Positions 1-6,408 of a stretch of 8,141 nt of DNA are shown here, one piece after another; the first letter of the stretch is position 1; each line of letters opens with the position of its first letter. The DNA comes from CAMBDR01 sp046597185. GTDB taxonomy: Bacteria > Pseudomonadota > Gammaproteobacteria > Burkholderiales > Burkholderiaceae_D. The notes beneath the pieces were generated by a model that was not told where the DNA came from, made no database searches, and worked only from the letters and a program-made list of their open reading frames with translations. The stretch spans positions 1 to 8,141 of the forward strand of contig JBKJLF010000605.1 in NCBI GenBank assembly GCA_046597185.1, given 5' to 3'. The position numbers were made by a program, and so were the translations under genes.

Positions 1-1
1 C

Positions 2-184
2 GTCAGGCATCCGGCTAAACGGCGGCGATTGAAAACGGTGTTGCAGGAAATCATGAACAGAGCGGCGAAATATGTTGAGCATGCGCGTTACCATATTCTT
101 GATTTCGGTTGTACAGCCCCAGTGCATTGCGGGATTATTGCAGCGCTGCAAGCACGATTGTGGAAGGCAGATGGTACGTGTTAA
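2..184 (+). CDS. C-terminal fragment of a probable IS1380/IS4-like transposase (cut by left edge)
   Basis: An open frame enters from the left edge in phase with base 2 and stops at TAA 182-184, giving about 60 residues. It is rich in basic residues at first (KRRRLKTVLQEI) and then reads AAKYVEHARYHILDFG followed by an aliphatic helix ending LQARLW. A basic helix, a V-x-H-A-R-Y/R core and a final hydrophobic helix are what I know from the extreme C-terminus of IS1380/IS4-type DDE transposases. This part lies after the last catalytic Glu, so no catalytic residue can be seen here. The stop is followed by gene-free DNA, as expected at the right end of an insertion sequence, but I could not identify the terminal inverted repeat. 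Whether the element is intact or a remnant cannot be told from this window. Family assignment rests on pattern memory only. Confidence 0.5.
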   Translation, partial: VRHPAKRRRLKTVLQEIMNRAAKYVEHARYHILDFGCTAPVHCGIIAALQARLWKADGTC

Positions 185-513
185 CAATCGACTCAGTTAT
201 ATTTGAAAATCAAGTAATGAATGAATTCTGCAAGCCGGAAGGAGCTATTGTGGGCTGATCAATGAAAAGTGGGGCAGGCAGGGTGCTGATAAGGCAAAAT
301 CAAAACCAAAAGAGATAAGCTGCCACTAAAATTCACAAATTACCACAATTAAAAATTACATAAAAATACTAAAATTGTATTTTTATGTGGTGCGGGACGG
401 GGCGGCCTTTTTTGAACACGGATTCAGGTTAAAGAGTTGCCCGAAAATCCTATTCATGGTTTTATAAGATAGGTAAAACGCGCAGATTAAGGCGCTGACA
501 AATTGGAGTCATC
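185..513. other. Gene-free, partly AT-rich intergenic region
   Basis: This stretch of about 330 bp separates the transposase end from the citrate synthase-like pair. I found no credible ORF: the two ATG-started frames here end after 13 and 18 codons. Bases 300-385 are very AT-rich and contain the inverted repeat listed separately. They are followed by a short G/C-rich block (389-407) and a six-T run (408-413). The promoter of the downstream pair should lie here, but no convincing sigma70 pair was found. A TTGCCC at 437-442 and a TATAAG at 463-468 are 20 bp apart, which is too far for a good match. The right end of the insertion sequence may also lie here. Confidence 0.6.
358..388. repeat. Perfect 12-bp inverted repeat (hairpin or operator)
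   Basis: The arms ACATAAAAATAC (358-369) and GTATTTTTATGT (377-388) are exact reverse complements around a 7-base loop, TAAAATT. Outer bases ACCAC (342-346) and GTGGT (387-391) are also complementary, and ACAATT (345-350) matches AATTGT (373-378), so competing folds are possible. The repeat lies about 125 bp upstream of the first citrate synthase-like gene. It is too AT-rich for a typical intrinsic terminator and the nearest T run is 20 bases away. An operator for a dimeric regulator or a piece of a mobile element are both possible. Confidence 0.7.
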
Positions 514-1329
514 ATGAGCGAAATCTCGAGTATGGGAATAAATACTGCCATTTGGGAAGAGGAAGCCGAGTCCGACAATCCCTTTGCAGCAGGCAGTTGT
601 TTTTGTCGCGGCTATGATGTCTATGGCGAGTTGCTTGGTAGAGCCAGTTATTTTGAGTATCTTTATTTGCTCTTCAAGGGAGCGCGCCCCAAGCCGGAAG
701 TTGCTTACGCGATGGAACGGTTGGCGATTGCGATTGCCAATCCTGGTCCTCGTTCACCGCAAGTCCATGCTGCAATGGCCAGTTCGGTTGCGGGGTCACC
801 TGCAGTAGCGAGCCTGATGGCCGCATTGGGGCCGGGGGCGGGAACTTATGACGGTGCTCGCGAAGTTCTGTTGGCAATGGAAAATTGGCAAAGTTGCGGC
901 ATGGATTTGAACGAATGGCAGAAAACGCTTACTGCGCCGATCAAGCCGTCACGCCCCGCAATTTGGCCTACACCAAAGCATGTTGCGGGATTTGATCCCC
1001 ATGGCATCAGTGCGGCAAAACCAGTACGCCAAACCTTGGCCTATTTATCGGAAATTCTTCCGAATGGTGAATTGAGCTGGTTAAACGATCATCGGGAAGC
1101 ATTGGAGGGATGTACCAAGATTCCACTGGCGATGGTTGGTGTTATCGCTGCAGCCTTGATTAACATGGGTTTTACGCCGACTGAAGGTGAAATGCTTACG
1201 CTCTTATTACGTTTGCCGGGTGCTGCTGCCCATGCTCTGGAGCAATGGCAACGCGGATTCCGGCAATTTCCGTTTTTTGAAGTGGATCTGAAAAATGATC
1301 CAGGCCCAATTACAAAAAGGGAGCAGTAA
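514..1329 (+). CDS. Citrate synthase / citryl-CoA lyase-fold protein, first of a tandem pair, canonical catalytic residues not conserved
   Basis: This 271-residue protein resembles the citrate synthase superfamily (PF00285; citrate synthases and citryl-CoA lyases), whose members act on citryl-CoA-type intermediates in the cytoplasm. The visible similarities are an RGYDVYGELLGRASYFEYLYLLFKG block (residues 32-56), a GPGAG segment (106-110) where the family has GP-x-HGGA, a GFDPHG segment (159-164) at the GFGHR-like position, and a late helix block ending LPGAAAHALEQ (234-244). It is shorter than a full citrate synthase (about 370-430 residues) and close to the minimal citryl-CoA lyase domain. 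The first catalytic His is absent from GPGAG. The NVD Asp position reads IPL (203-205). H163 might stand in for the second His with a one-residue shift. The ATG is chosen because GGAG (505-508) lies 5 bases upstream. The gene is followed 2 bp later by a second protein of the same fold, so the two probably form a heteromer. A lyase, synthase or non-catalytic partner role are all open. Confidence 0.75.
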   Translation: MSEISSMGINTAIWEEEAESDNPFAAGSCFCRGYDVYGELLGRASYFEYLYLLFKGARPKPEVAYAMERLAIAIANPGPRSPQVHAAMASSVAGSPAVASLMAALGPGAGTYDGAREVLLAMENWQSCGMDLNEWQKTLTAPIKPSRPAIWPTPKHVAGFDPHGISAAKPVRQTLAYLSEILPNGELSWLNDHREALEGCTKIPLAMVGVIAAALINMGFTPTEGEMLTLLLRLPGAAAHALEQWQRGFRQFPFFEVDLKNDPGPITKREQ

Positions 1330-1331
1330 TC

Positions 1332-2162
1332 ATGAGCGAGTCTAATTCAACAACTGGCCCTGAGGTGTTGGGGGCATATGAAGGTGTACTCCCAAGCTGG
1401 ATGGGTAAGTGCTATCCCGGCGACCGTACTGTGATGCGTGGGGTGGATTTGCATGATACTTTCAAGGATGCGGATTGGTTTGACCTTTTTGTTTTTAGCA
1501 TTACTGGAAGACGTTTGGCGAAAGCCGAACTTAGTGTCTTGCAAACTTGCTGGACCTGTACTGCCTACCCTGATCCGCGCTTGTGGAATAACCGGGTCGC
1601 TGCATTGACTGCCGGTTCCGGAAGTACGGTACAGCAAGCCGTGGCGGTAGCCAGCGCGGTATCGGAAGCCTCGATTTATGGTCGGCAGGTTGAAGCGGCG
1701 ATCGCCAGATTTCTGGTTCATGCATTGGCTCAAACACAAAACGGCGTTTCGCTGGAAGACGTGATTCGTGCTGATCTTGCGGAAAACAAGGTATTGAAGG
1801 GCTATGGACGACCAGTTGCAACCCGGGATGTTGATGAGCGCATTCCATTCATGTTGGCACGAATGGAAAAGGACGGTGTTCCTATGGGGCCACACCTTAA
1901 ACTGGGGTTTGAAATTGAAGTCGTACTTGAAAAAATCGTTAAACGCCCATTGCCCATGACCTATTCAACTCTGTATTCGGCAGTACCATTGGATATGGGT
2001 TTCACTGAAGCACAATGTCAACATTTTTGGCTATTGGCCTTCGTACCAGGTTTTATTCCCTGCATTATTGAAGCCCAGGAACGGCCCGAGGGTGCAACTT
2101 TCCCGGTACGTTGCGCTAATTTGCATTATGATGGCCCGGGACGTCGCACTTGGTCGGAATAG
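1332..2162 (+). CDS. Citrate synthase / citryl-CoA lyase-fold protein, second of a tandem pair, canonical catalytic residues not conserved
   Basis: This 276-residue citrate synthase-superfamily protein is distantly related to its upstream neighbour. Family-like blocks are an RGVDL segment (36-40) followed by a LFVFSITGRRLAKAEL helix (52-67), SIYGRQVEAAI (114-124) at the GP-x-HGGA-type loop, GYGRPVATRDVDER (157-170) at the GFGHRVYK-DPRA loop, and a C-terminal VRCANLHYDGPGRR (259-272), matching the IRPR-x-x-YxGPxxR end of many family members. Both loop histidines are missing: Y-G-R-Q replaces the first, and G-R-P replaces G-H-R. The NVD Asp position reads PMT (208-210). The two Asp and the Arg of the second loop and the C-terminal Tyr/Arg block suggest that some CoA or substrate binding could survive. 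A GGGAG at 1319-1323, inside the upstream gene, serves the ATG. With a 2-bp gap the genes are almost certainly co-transcribed and probably translationally coupled. Function is not established. Confidence 0.72.
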   Translation: MSESNSTTGPEVLGAYEGVLPSWMGKCYPGDRTVMRGVDLHDTFKDADWFDLFVFSITGRRLAKAELSVLQTCWTCTAYPDPRLWNNRVAALTAGSGSTVQQAVAVASAVSEASIYGRQVEAAIARFLVHALAQTQNGVSLEDVIRADLAENKVLKGYGRPVATRDVDERIPFMLARMEKDGVPMGPHLKLGFEIEVVLEKIVKRPLPMTYSTLYSAVPLDMGFTEAQCQHFWLLAFVPGFIPCIIEAQERPEGATFPVRCANLHYDGPGRRTWSE

Positions 2163-2228
2163 TGGTGAGTGAGGCGTCCGCATCGAATTCAATGTCGTAC
2201 AGTGAGAAGGATTCTGTATATTAAATTT

Positions 2229-2232
2229 AGGA
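2229..2232 (+). promoter_or_regulatory. Ribosome binding site that decides a GTG start
   Basis: AGGA lies 6 bases before GTG 2239-2241. The nearby ATG at 2237 is followed at once by TGA, so it cannot be the start. The GTG is in frame with the conserved PhzF N-terminus (F-S-L-V-D-V-F-A). Confidence 0.7.
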
Positions 2233-2238
2233 CAGAAT

Positions 2239-3120
2239 GTGACTATTATCCTTCCTTTCTCCCTGGTCGATGTCTTCGCCCACCAACCGTTGTCCGGCAA
2301 CGGTTTGGCGTTGTTCCTGCTCGACGCGGAAATTTCCACCCAAGCCATGCAGCGCATTACCCAGGAAATGCGCCAGTTTGAATCCATCTTCCTGCGTCCT
2401 GGCCACGATTCGAATTCCTTCCACGCCCGGATTTTCACCATGGAGGAGGAATTACCCTTCGCCGGCCACCCGATTATTGGCGCGGCAGCTTGCCTGCATG
2501 CACAATTGTTTGCCGATGCGGCGTCAGTGGATATTCAATTGCTGCTGCCAAGTCGTCGTGTTGGCACCCATAGCAGCCGGGTGAATGGCGAATTTTTTGC
2601 CGAAATGGATCAAGGTAACGCCATGGTAGATGCACCACTTTCTGCGCAGTACGAGGCGCAATTGCTGGCGGCCTTGAATCTCACCATGGCCGATAAAGCC
2701 CCCAATTTGCCGCTGCAAGTGATCTCTACCGGTTTGTCCTATCTGATTGTGCCGATCCAATCCAATCTGGCGCAAGCGCGCATCGTTACGGCAGATTTTG
2801 CAGCCTTGCTGGCCAGCGTCGGCGCGCAGTTCGTGTATGTGCTGGATGTGCCAGCACGCGAAGGCCGAACATGGGATAATGCTGGCCGGGTGGAAGATAT
2901 TGCCACTGGCAGCGCAGTTGGCCCGGCAGCTGCTTACCTGGTAGTGCACGGTTTGGCGGCAGCCGGGAGTGATATTCTGATCCACCAGGGGCGCTTTTTG
3001 CAACGCCCCAGCCACTTGCATGCCCGCGTGAGCGCTGGCTGCCCGATGCAGGTGAGGGTGAGTGGGCAAGTTTGCATGGTGGGCAGCGGTGTATTGCGCT
3101 TGCCAGCAGCACTATTATGA
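2239..3120 (+). CDS. PhzF-family isomerase-like protein (diaminopimelate-epimerase fold)
   Basis: A full-length (293-residue) member of the PhzF / YddE family (PF02567), two-domain cytoplasmic proteins with the diaminopimelate epimerase fold. PhzF itself isomerises trans-2,3-dihydro-3-hydroxyanthranilate in phenazine synthesis, but most family members have unknown substrates, and no other phenazine gene is present here. Seen in the sequence: the N-terminal VDVFA--PLSGNGLA block (10-24), a catalytic-type Glu in QFES (E48, equivalent to PhzF Glu45), FTMEEELPFAGHP (66-78), VEDIATGSAVGP (218-229) as the EDPATGSAAGP-like motif with Pro changed to Ile, and an IHQGRFLQRPS segment (248-258). The start is GTG with AGGA 6 bases upstream. 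A 76-bp gap separates it from the citrate synthase-like pair, so it could share that transcript or have its own weak promoter. The PAAR gene starts 31 bp downstream. The family is certain; the substrate is unknown. Confidence 0.92.
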   Translation: MTIILPFSLVDVFAHQPLSGNGLALFLLDAEISTQAMQRITQEMRQFESIFLRPGHDSNSFHARIFTMEEELPFAGHPIIGAAACLHAQLFADAASVDIQLLLPSRRVGTHSSRVNGEFFAEMDQGNAMVDAPLSAQYEAQLLAALNLTMADKAPNLPLQVISTGLSYLIVPIQSNLAQARIVTADFAALLASVGAQFVYVLDVPAREGRTWDNAGRVEDIATGSAVGPAAAYLVVHGLAAAGSDILIHQGRFLQRPSHLHARVSAGCPMQVRVSGQVCMVGSGVLRLPAALL

Positions 3121-3140
3121 TTATTGAAAATTGTACCAAC

Positions 3141-3144
3141 AGGA
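3141..3144 (+). promoter_or_regulatory. Ribosome binding site for the PAAR gene
   Basis: AGGA lies 7 bases before ATG 3152. This favours the internal ATG over an in-frame TTG at 3131, which has no such site and would add seven residues (MYQQEST) before the conserved domain. Confidence 0.6.
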
Positions 3145-3151
3145 ATCAACC

Positions 3152-3430
3152 ATGTCTTTAAAAATTATTACCGTCGGCGACAGTACCGACCATGGCGGCA
3201 AAGTCATCAGCGGCTCGCCCACGCGTGATGTGAATGGCAAACCGATTGCCCGTGTTGGCGATCAGGTCATGTGTCCGATGGTGTATCCGGGTGGCAAGCC
3301 GCATGGCGTGAACAAGATTGTCTCGGGCCATGCCACCGTCACGGCAGACGGCAAGGCGGTCGCGGTGGATAACTGCATGACCGAATGCGGCAGCAAATTG
3401 ATCGGCAGCGAAATCGCTTCAGCCGATTAA
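3152..3430 (+). CDS. PAAR domain protein, probable type VI secretion spike tip
   Basis: A 92-residue single-domain PAAR protein (PF05488). Such proteins form a zinc-bound cone that caps the VgrG spike of the type VI secretion system and sharpens it for membrane piercing. Visible features are the opening GDSTDHGGKVISGSP (9-23), the turn GKPIARVGDQVMCP (29-42) with C41, H51 and H60 in the middle, and the late D-x-x-MTECGSKLIG (73-85) with C75 and C79. H14, C41, one of the central His residues and C79 are the likely metal ligands. It has no C-terminal extension, so it is a bare tip and not a fused toxin. No vgrG, effector, immunity or core T6SS gene is present in the window, so it is an orphan copy that would have to work with a spike encoded elsewhere. 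The preceding PhzF gene is 31 bp upstream and DUF1653 is 46 bp downstream, on the same strand. Confidence 0.93.
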   Translation: MSLKIITVGDSTDHGGKVISGSPTRDVNGKPIARVGDQVMCPMVYPGGKPHGVNKIVSGHATVTADGKAVAVDNCMTECGSKLIGSEIASAD

Positions 3431-3476
3431 ATCCGCTCATGTGCGGCCCCGGCTTTTAATCACAGAGAGTACTCAC

Positions 3477-3719
3477 ATGTCAGAAACCCAAGCAGCACCA
3501 AGTAGCGTGGTGCCCGGCGTCTACCGCCATTACAAAGGCAAGCTGTATTACGTATTGGGTCTATCCAAAGACGCTGAAACCGAACAAGAATTTGTGGTTT
3601 ATCGTCCACTATACGATACCGCATGGCCGCATCTGTGGCACCGTAGCGTGACCATGTTTTTTGAACAAGTGGTCGTCGATGGGGTTTCGCTGCCGCGTTT
3701 TGATCTGGTTTCGGCATAA
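3477..3719 (+). CDS. DUF1653 family small protein
   Basis: An 80-residue protein that fits the DUF1653 family (PF07866), small bacterial proteins of unknown function. The family pattern is clear: PGVYRHYKGKLYYVLG (13-28), DAETEQEFVVYRPLYD (32-47) and a late FFEQVVVDGVSLPRF (61-75). The PRF end and the ETEQEFVVYRPLY core are the most characteristic parts. No membrane segment, signal peptide or catalytic motif is visible. The ATG at 3477 is preferred because AGAGAG lies 7 bases upstream; an upstream in-frame ATG at 3441 would add 12 non-family residues. The stop codon sits within the first unit of an 11-bp tandem repeat. It is likely co-transcribed with the PAAR gene 46 bp upstream, but I see no functional link. 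Confidence 0.87.
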   Translation: MSETQAAPSSVVPGVYRHYKGKLYYVLGLSKDAETEQEFVVYRPLYDTAWPHLWHRSVTMFFEQVVVDGVSLPRFDLVSA

Positions 3720-3755
3720 GTACGGCATAAGTACGGCATAAGTACGGCTTAAGTA
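3712..3755. repeat. 11-bp tandem repeat, four copies, over the DUF1653 stop codon
   Basis: The unit CGGCATAAGTA occurs at 3712-3722, 3723-3733 and 3734-3744, with a fourth copy at 3745-3755 that has one change (CGGCTTAAGTA). The first copy carries the DUF1653 TAA (3717-3719). Because 11 is not a multiple of 3, the TAA of successive copies falls in different frames (3717, 3728, 3739), so all three forward frames are stopped. It looks like slippage duplication of the gene end. Confidence 0.9.
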
Positions 3756-3761
3756 AAGCGT

Positions 3762-3788
3762 TTGCCAGCGTCAATTCATGCGTATAAT
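3762..3788 (+). promoter_or_regulatory. Candidate sigma70 promoter for dbpA
   Basis: A TTGCCA box (3762-3767) and a perfect TATAAT (3783-3788) are separated by 15 bp (16 if the -35 is read as TTTGCC from 3761). Transcription would start near 3795, leaving a 5' leader of about 75 bases before the preferred dbpA start. The spacer is slightly short, but the -10 is consensus and the site lies between two genes on the same strand, where dbpA needs a promoter. Confidence 0.6.
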
Positions 3789-3871
3789 CTGGGCAGTGCG
3801 TTTTTTAAAGCGCCACGCCGATTTTTGTACCGATTGTTGCTTCGATGATAGTTCTACCCACTGGTCCACCC

Positions 3872-5290
3872 ATGTCTGATACTTTTGTTACTGCCTTCAA
3901 TACGCTCGCCCTGTCCAAACCGATGCTGGACAACCTCGCCAGCCTCGGTTATCTGGAAATGACCGCGATTCAAGCCGCCAGCTTGCCGATTATTTTGCAA
4001 CAGCGTGACCTTATCGCCCAGGCAAAAACCGGCAGCGGTAAAACTGCGGCGTTTGCGCTGGGTATCCTGGCCAAACTCAACCCCAGCTATTTTGCCATTC
4101 AAGCGTTGGTGATTTGCCCCACCCGTGAATTGGCCGATCAGGTTTCCAACGAGTTGCGCCGCCTTGCACGCTGCATCGACAACGTCAAAGTGCTCACCCT
4201 GTGCGGCGGCACGGCGATGCGCCCGCAAATGGCGTCGCTGGAACATGGCGCACACATCGTGGTGGGCACGCCGGGGCGTATTCTGGATCATATCGGGCGC
4301 GGCAGCATTAACCTGAAAACCGTGCAAACCCTGGTGCTGGATGAAGCCGATCGCATGGTCGATATGGGGTTTTACGAAGATATTTACGGCATCATCGCGG
4401 CTTGTTCACCGAGGCGGCAAACCCTGTTGTTCTCAGCCACCTACCCGGACGATATACGCCAGGCCAGCGCCCGGTTTTTGATAGAGCCGGCCGAAATCAA
4501 AGTCGAATCGCAACACGCCTCCAACCATATCGAACAATTGTTTTTCCAGGTCACGCCCGATGAGCGTAATACGGCAGTGGCGCGCTTGCTGGCGCATTAT
4601 CGCCCGACTTCCACCTTGGCATTTTGCAATACCAAAATCCATTGCCGCGAATTGACCGATGAATTGCAAGCGCAAGGGATTGATGCCCTGGCACTGTATG
4701 GTGATTTGGAACAACGCGAGCGCGACGAGATTTTGGTGCGCTTTGCCAACCAAAGCTGCGCCGTGCTGGTGGCCACCGATGTGGCGGCACGCGGTTTGGA
4801 TATACAAACCTTGGGCGCGGTGATCAATGTGGATGTCTCGAAAGACACCGAAGTGCATATCCACCGCATCGGTCGTACCGGGCGTGCTGGCGAAAAAGGC
4901 TTGGCCCTCAGTTTGGCCACGCTGAGCGAAAAAAAATGGGTGCGTTTGATTGAAGACTACCAGGGCGCGCCCGTGGTGTGGAAAAATTTAAGCGAATTAA
5001 AGCCAACCAATCCAACCAATCCGGACGATGCCAACAAGGCACAAGGCTTGCAAGCCCCCATGCGTTGTATTTGCATCATGGGTGGCAAAAAAGATAAATT
5101 GCGCCCCGGCGATTTATTGGGCGCGTTGACGGGCGATGTCGGCTTGCAAAAAGAGCAGGTCGGTAAAATCAATGTGTTTGAATTTATGACTTATGTGGCG
5201 CTGGAACGTGCGATTGCGCAAAAGGCGCTGGATAAATTGAGTGTTTGCAAAATCAAGGGGCGGCAGTTCAAAATGCGTTTGATCGATTAG
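3872..5290 (+). CDS. dbpA: ATP-dependent RNA helicase DbpA (DEAD box)
   Basis: A 472-residue cytoplasmic DEAD-box helicase that, by family knowledge, binds hairpin 92 of 23S rRNA and acts in late 50S subunit assembly. All core motifs are intact (numbered from M of MSDTF): AKTGSGKT (51-58, Walker A), PTRELA (83-88), TPGR (133-136), DEAD (157-160), SAT (188-190), ATDVAARGLD (301-310) and HRIGRTGRAG (331-340). The C-terminal 75 residues, with GGKKDKLRPGDLLGALTGDVGL (404-425) and KIKGRQFKMRL (460-470), are the DbpA-specific RNA-recognition domain and separate it from RhlE, SrmB and CsdA. Start: ATG 3872 puts TAFNTL near the N-terminus as in E. coli DbpA (MTAFSTL). An in-frame ATG at 3845 would add nine residues. 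Neither has a clear Shine-Dalgarno. It has its own promoter upstream and converges on the GGDEF gene 42 bp later. Confidence 0.95.
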   Translation: MSDTFVTAFNTLALSKPMLDNLASLGYLEMTAIQAASLPIILQQRDLIAQAKTGSGKTAAFALGILAKLNPSYFAIQALVICPTRELADQVSNELRRLARCIDNVKVLTLCGGTAMRPQMASLEHGAHIVVGTPGRILDHIGRGSINLKTVQTLVLDEADRMVDMGFYEDIYGIIAACSPRRQTLLFSATYPDDIRQASARFLIEPAEIKVESQHASNHIEQLFFQVTPDERNTAVARLLAHYRPTSTLAFCNTKIHCRELTDELQAQGIDALALYGDLEQRERDEILVRFANQSCAVLVATDVAARGLDIQTLGAVINVDVSKDTEVHIHRIGRTGRAGEKGLALSLATLSEKKWVRLIEDYQGAPVVWKNLSELKPTNPTNPDDANKAQGLQAPMRCICIMGGKKDKLRPGDLLGALTGDVGLQKEQVGKINVFEFMTYVALERAIAQKALDKLSVCKIKGRQFKMRLID

Positions 5291-5332
5291 TAGGGTGTAA
5301 CGTGTCTTGGGTGGGACCGGTCTTAAAAGAAC

Positions 5333-6382
5333 TTAAAAGTATTCGATGGGCTTAACAGCCAGATTATTGATCGGTGTCAATAATCCTTCGGCAAGCAATT
5401 GTTCGTAATGGCATATCTGATTACGCCCATGGTTTTTCGCATAGTACAGCGCATGATCGGCATGGCCTAATACTTCCACGGGCGAGTCTTCCGGATGAAA
5501 GCTGGTATAGCCAATGCTAACCGTAATCGTTCCCACTTGCGGGAAACGGTGGTTTTCCACGGTTTTGCGAAAGCGCTCAACAATTTGTTTGACATTCGAT
5601 AGCGTCACGCTGTTGATCAGAATCACAAATTCTTCCCCGCCAAAGCGAAAGATACGATCATGTGAGCGAAATGACGCTTTCATTAGGTGCGCCAATAAAA
5701 TCAATACTTCATCGCCATATAAGTGGCCAAAGCTGTCATTAATGCGCTTAAAAAAATCGATATCGACCACCGCCAGCCATTGATCCAGTAGTTCTTCTTG
5801 CTTGTCACCCTCCTGGCGTCGTTCTGGCGCACCGCTTGGGGTGTCGCATATCGGTGTGGCAACCAGACGGGCTTTGGTGAAATGTTTTTCAAAAGTTTTG
5901 CGATTGAGCAAACCCGTCAGGGAATCGGTTTCGCTATAGTCAAGCAGGCTAATAAAATTACGATACACGCCCAGCATGCCCTCGATCAAATCGAGTAATT
6001 TGTGGGAAAATTGCTTGTGATGCTTGATTTCAAAGCAAGCGATGACTTTGTCGTCCGACCATATCGGCACCCATAATGCGTACAGCGTTGGTGATATTTT
6101 TTCTTGGGTGCGAAAGTGATGTTGAATGCAGTGCATTAATACCGGGTAATGTTCTATTGGCTCTTCATCGGCATGCGTAAATGCATCGGCTCGCCCAACC
6201 TGGCCATTTTTTAACCATGCCATTGGCAGCAGTGTGGTTTTTTCGTGTTTGATGTTGAGGTGTAAGATTCTCGCATCCTTGATGCCTGCTATTTGTGCAA
6301 TCGCCGACAGGATGGCAGTCTCGATTAATTCGTGATCGCGGTGTCCGGTGATATCCAGCAAGTGTTTGAGCAGTGTATCCAT
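5333..6382 (-). CDS. GGDEF-domain diguanylate cyclase with a GAF-like N-terminal domain
   Basis: A 349-residue protein that should make cyclic di-GMP from two GTP. The N-terminal half (about 1-145) has no membrane segment or signal peptide and looks like a GAF-type sensory domain: alternating helices and strands, with LYALWVPIWSDDKVIACFEIKH (100-121) resembling the central GAF strands. Confidence in that part is modest. The GGDEF domain starts at TDSLTGLLNRKTFE (152-165), has DIDFFKRINDSFGHLYGDEVL (207-227) with metal ligand D207, and the active-site GGEEF (248-252). RSHD (239-242) stands exactly five residues before it and fits the product-inhibition I-site RxxD. A polar, low-complexity insert (about 175-200) sits between the first helix and the DID strand, longer than usual. 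ATG at 6382 is chosen; a TTG one codon upstream is also in frame. It runs the same way as dacB, 106 bp downstream of it, and converges on dbpA. Confidence 0.92.
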   Translation of the reverse strand: MDTLLKHLLDITGHRDHELIETAILSAIAQIAGIKDARILHLNIKHEKTTLLPMAWLKNGQVGRADAFTHADEEPIEHYPVLMHCIQHHFRTQEKISPTLYALWVPIWSDDKVIACFEIKHHKQFSHKLLDLIEGMLGVYRNFISLLDYSETDSLTGLLNRKTFEKHFTKARLVATPICDTPSGAPERRQEGDKQEELLDQWLAVVDIDFFKRINDSFGHLYGDEVLILLAHLMKASFRSHDRIFRFGGEEFVILINSVTLSNVKQIVERFRKTVENHRFPQVGTITVSIGYTSFHPEDSPVEVLGHADHALYYAKNHGRNQICHYEQLLAEGLLTPINNLAVKPIEYF

Positions 6383-6408
6383 CAATTCGCTTCAAGGAAG
6401 GCGTGTTA

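Noticed and set aside
1347..1895. A 182-residue minus-strand ORF opposite the second citrate synthase-like gene
   Set aside because: It is antisense to a family-supported gene, rich in Cys, His and Arg as shadow frames often are, and has no upstream start signals.
2239..3120. A phenazine biosynthesis role for the PhzF-like gene
   Set aside because: Family membership alone does not imply phenazine synthesis, and no other phz gene is present in the window.
3431..3460. A small CCGC/GCGG hairpin with a nearby TTTT after the PAAR gene, considered as a terminator
   Set aside because: The stem is only four base pairs and the T run is short and not adjacent to it, so read-through into DUF1653 is more likely.
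5291..5332. A possible terminator between dbpA and the GGDEF gene (palindrome GACCGGTC and a doubled CTTAAAAG)
   Set aside because: The palindrome has no loop and no T run follows it on either strand, and the 10-bp direct repeat is too short to carry weight.
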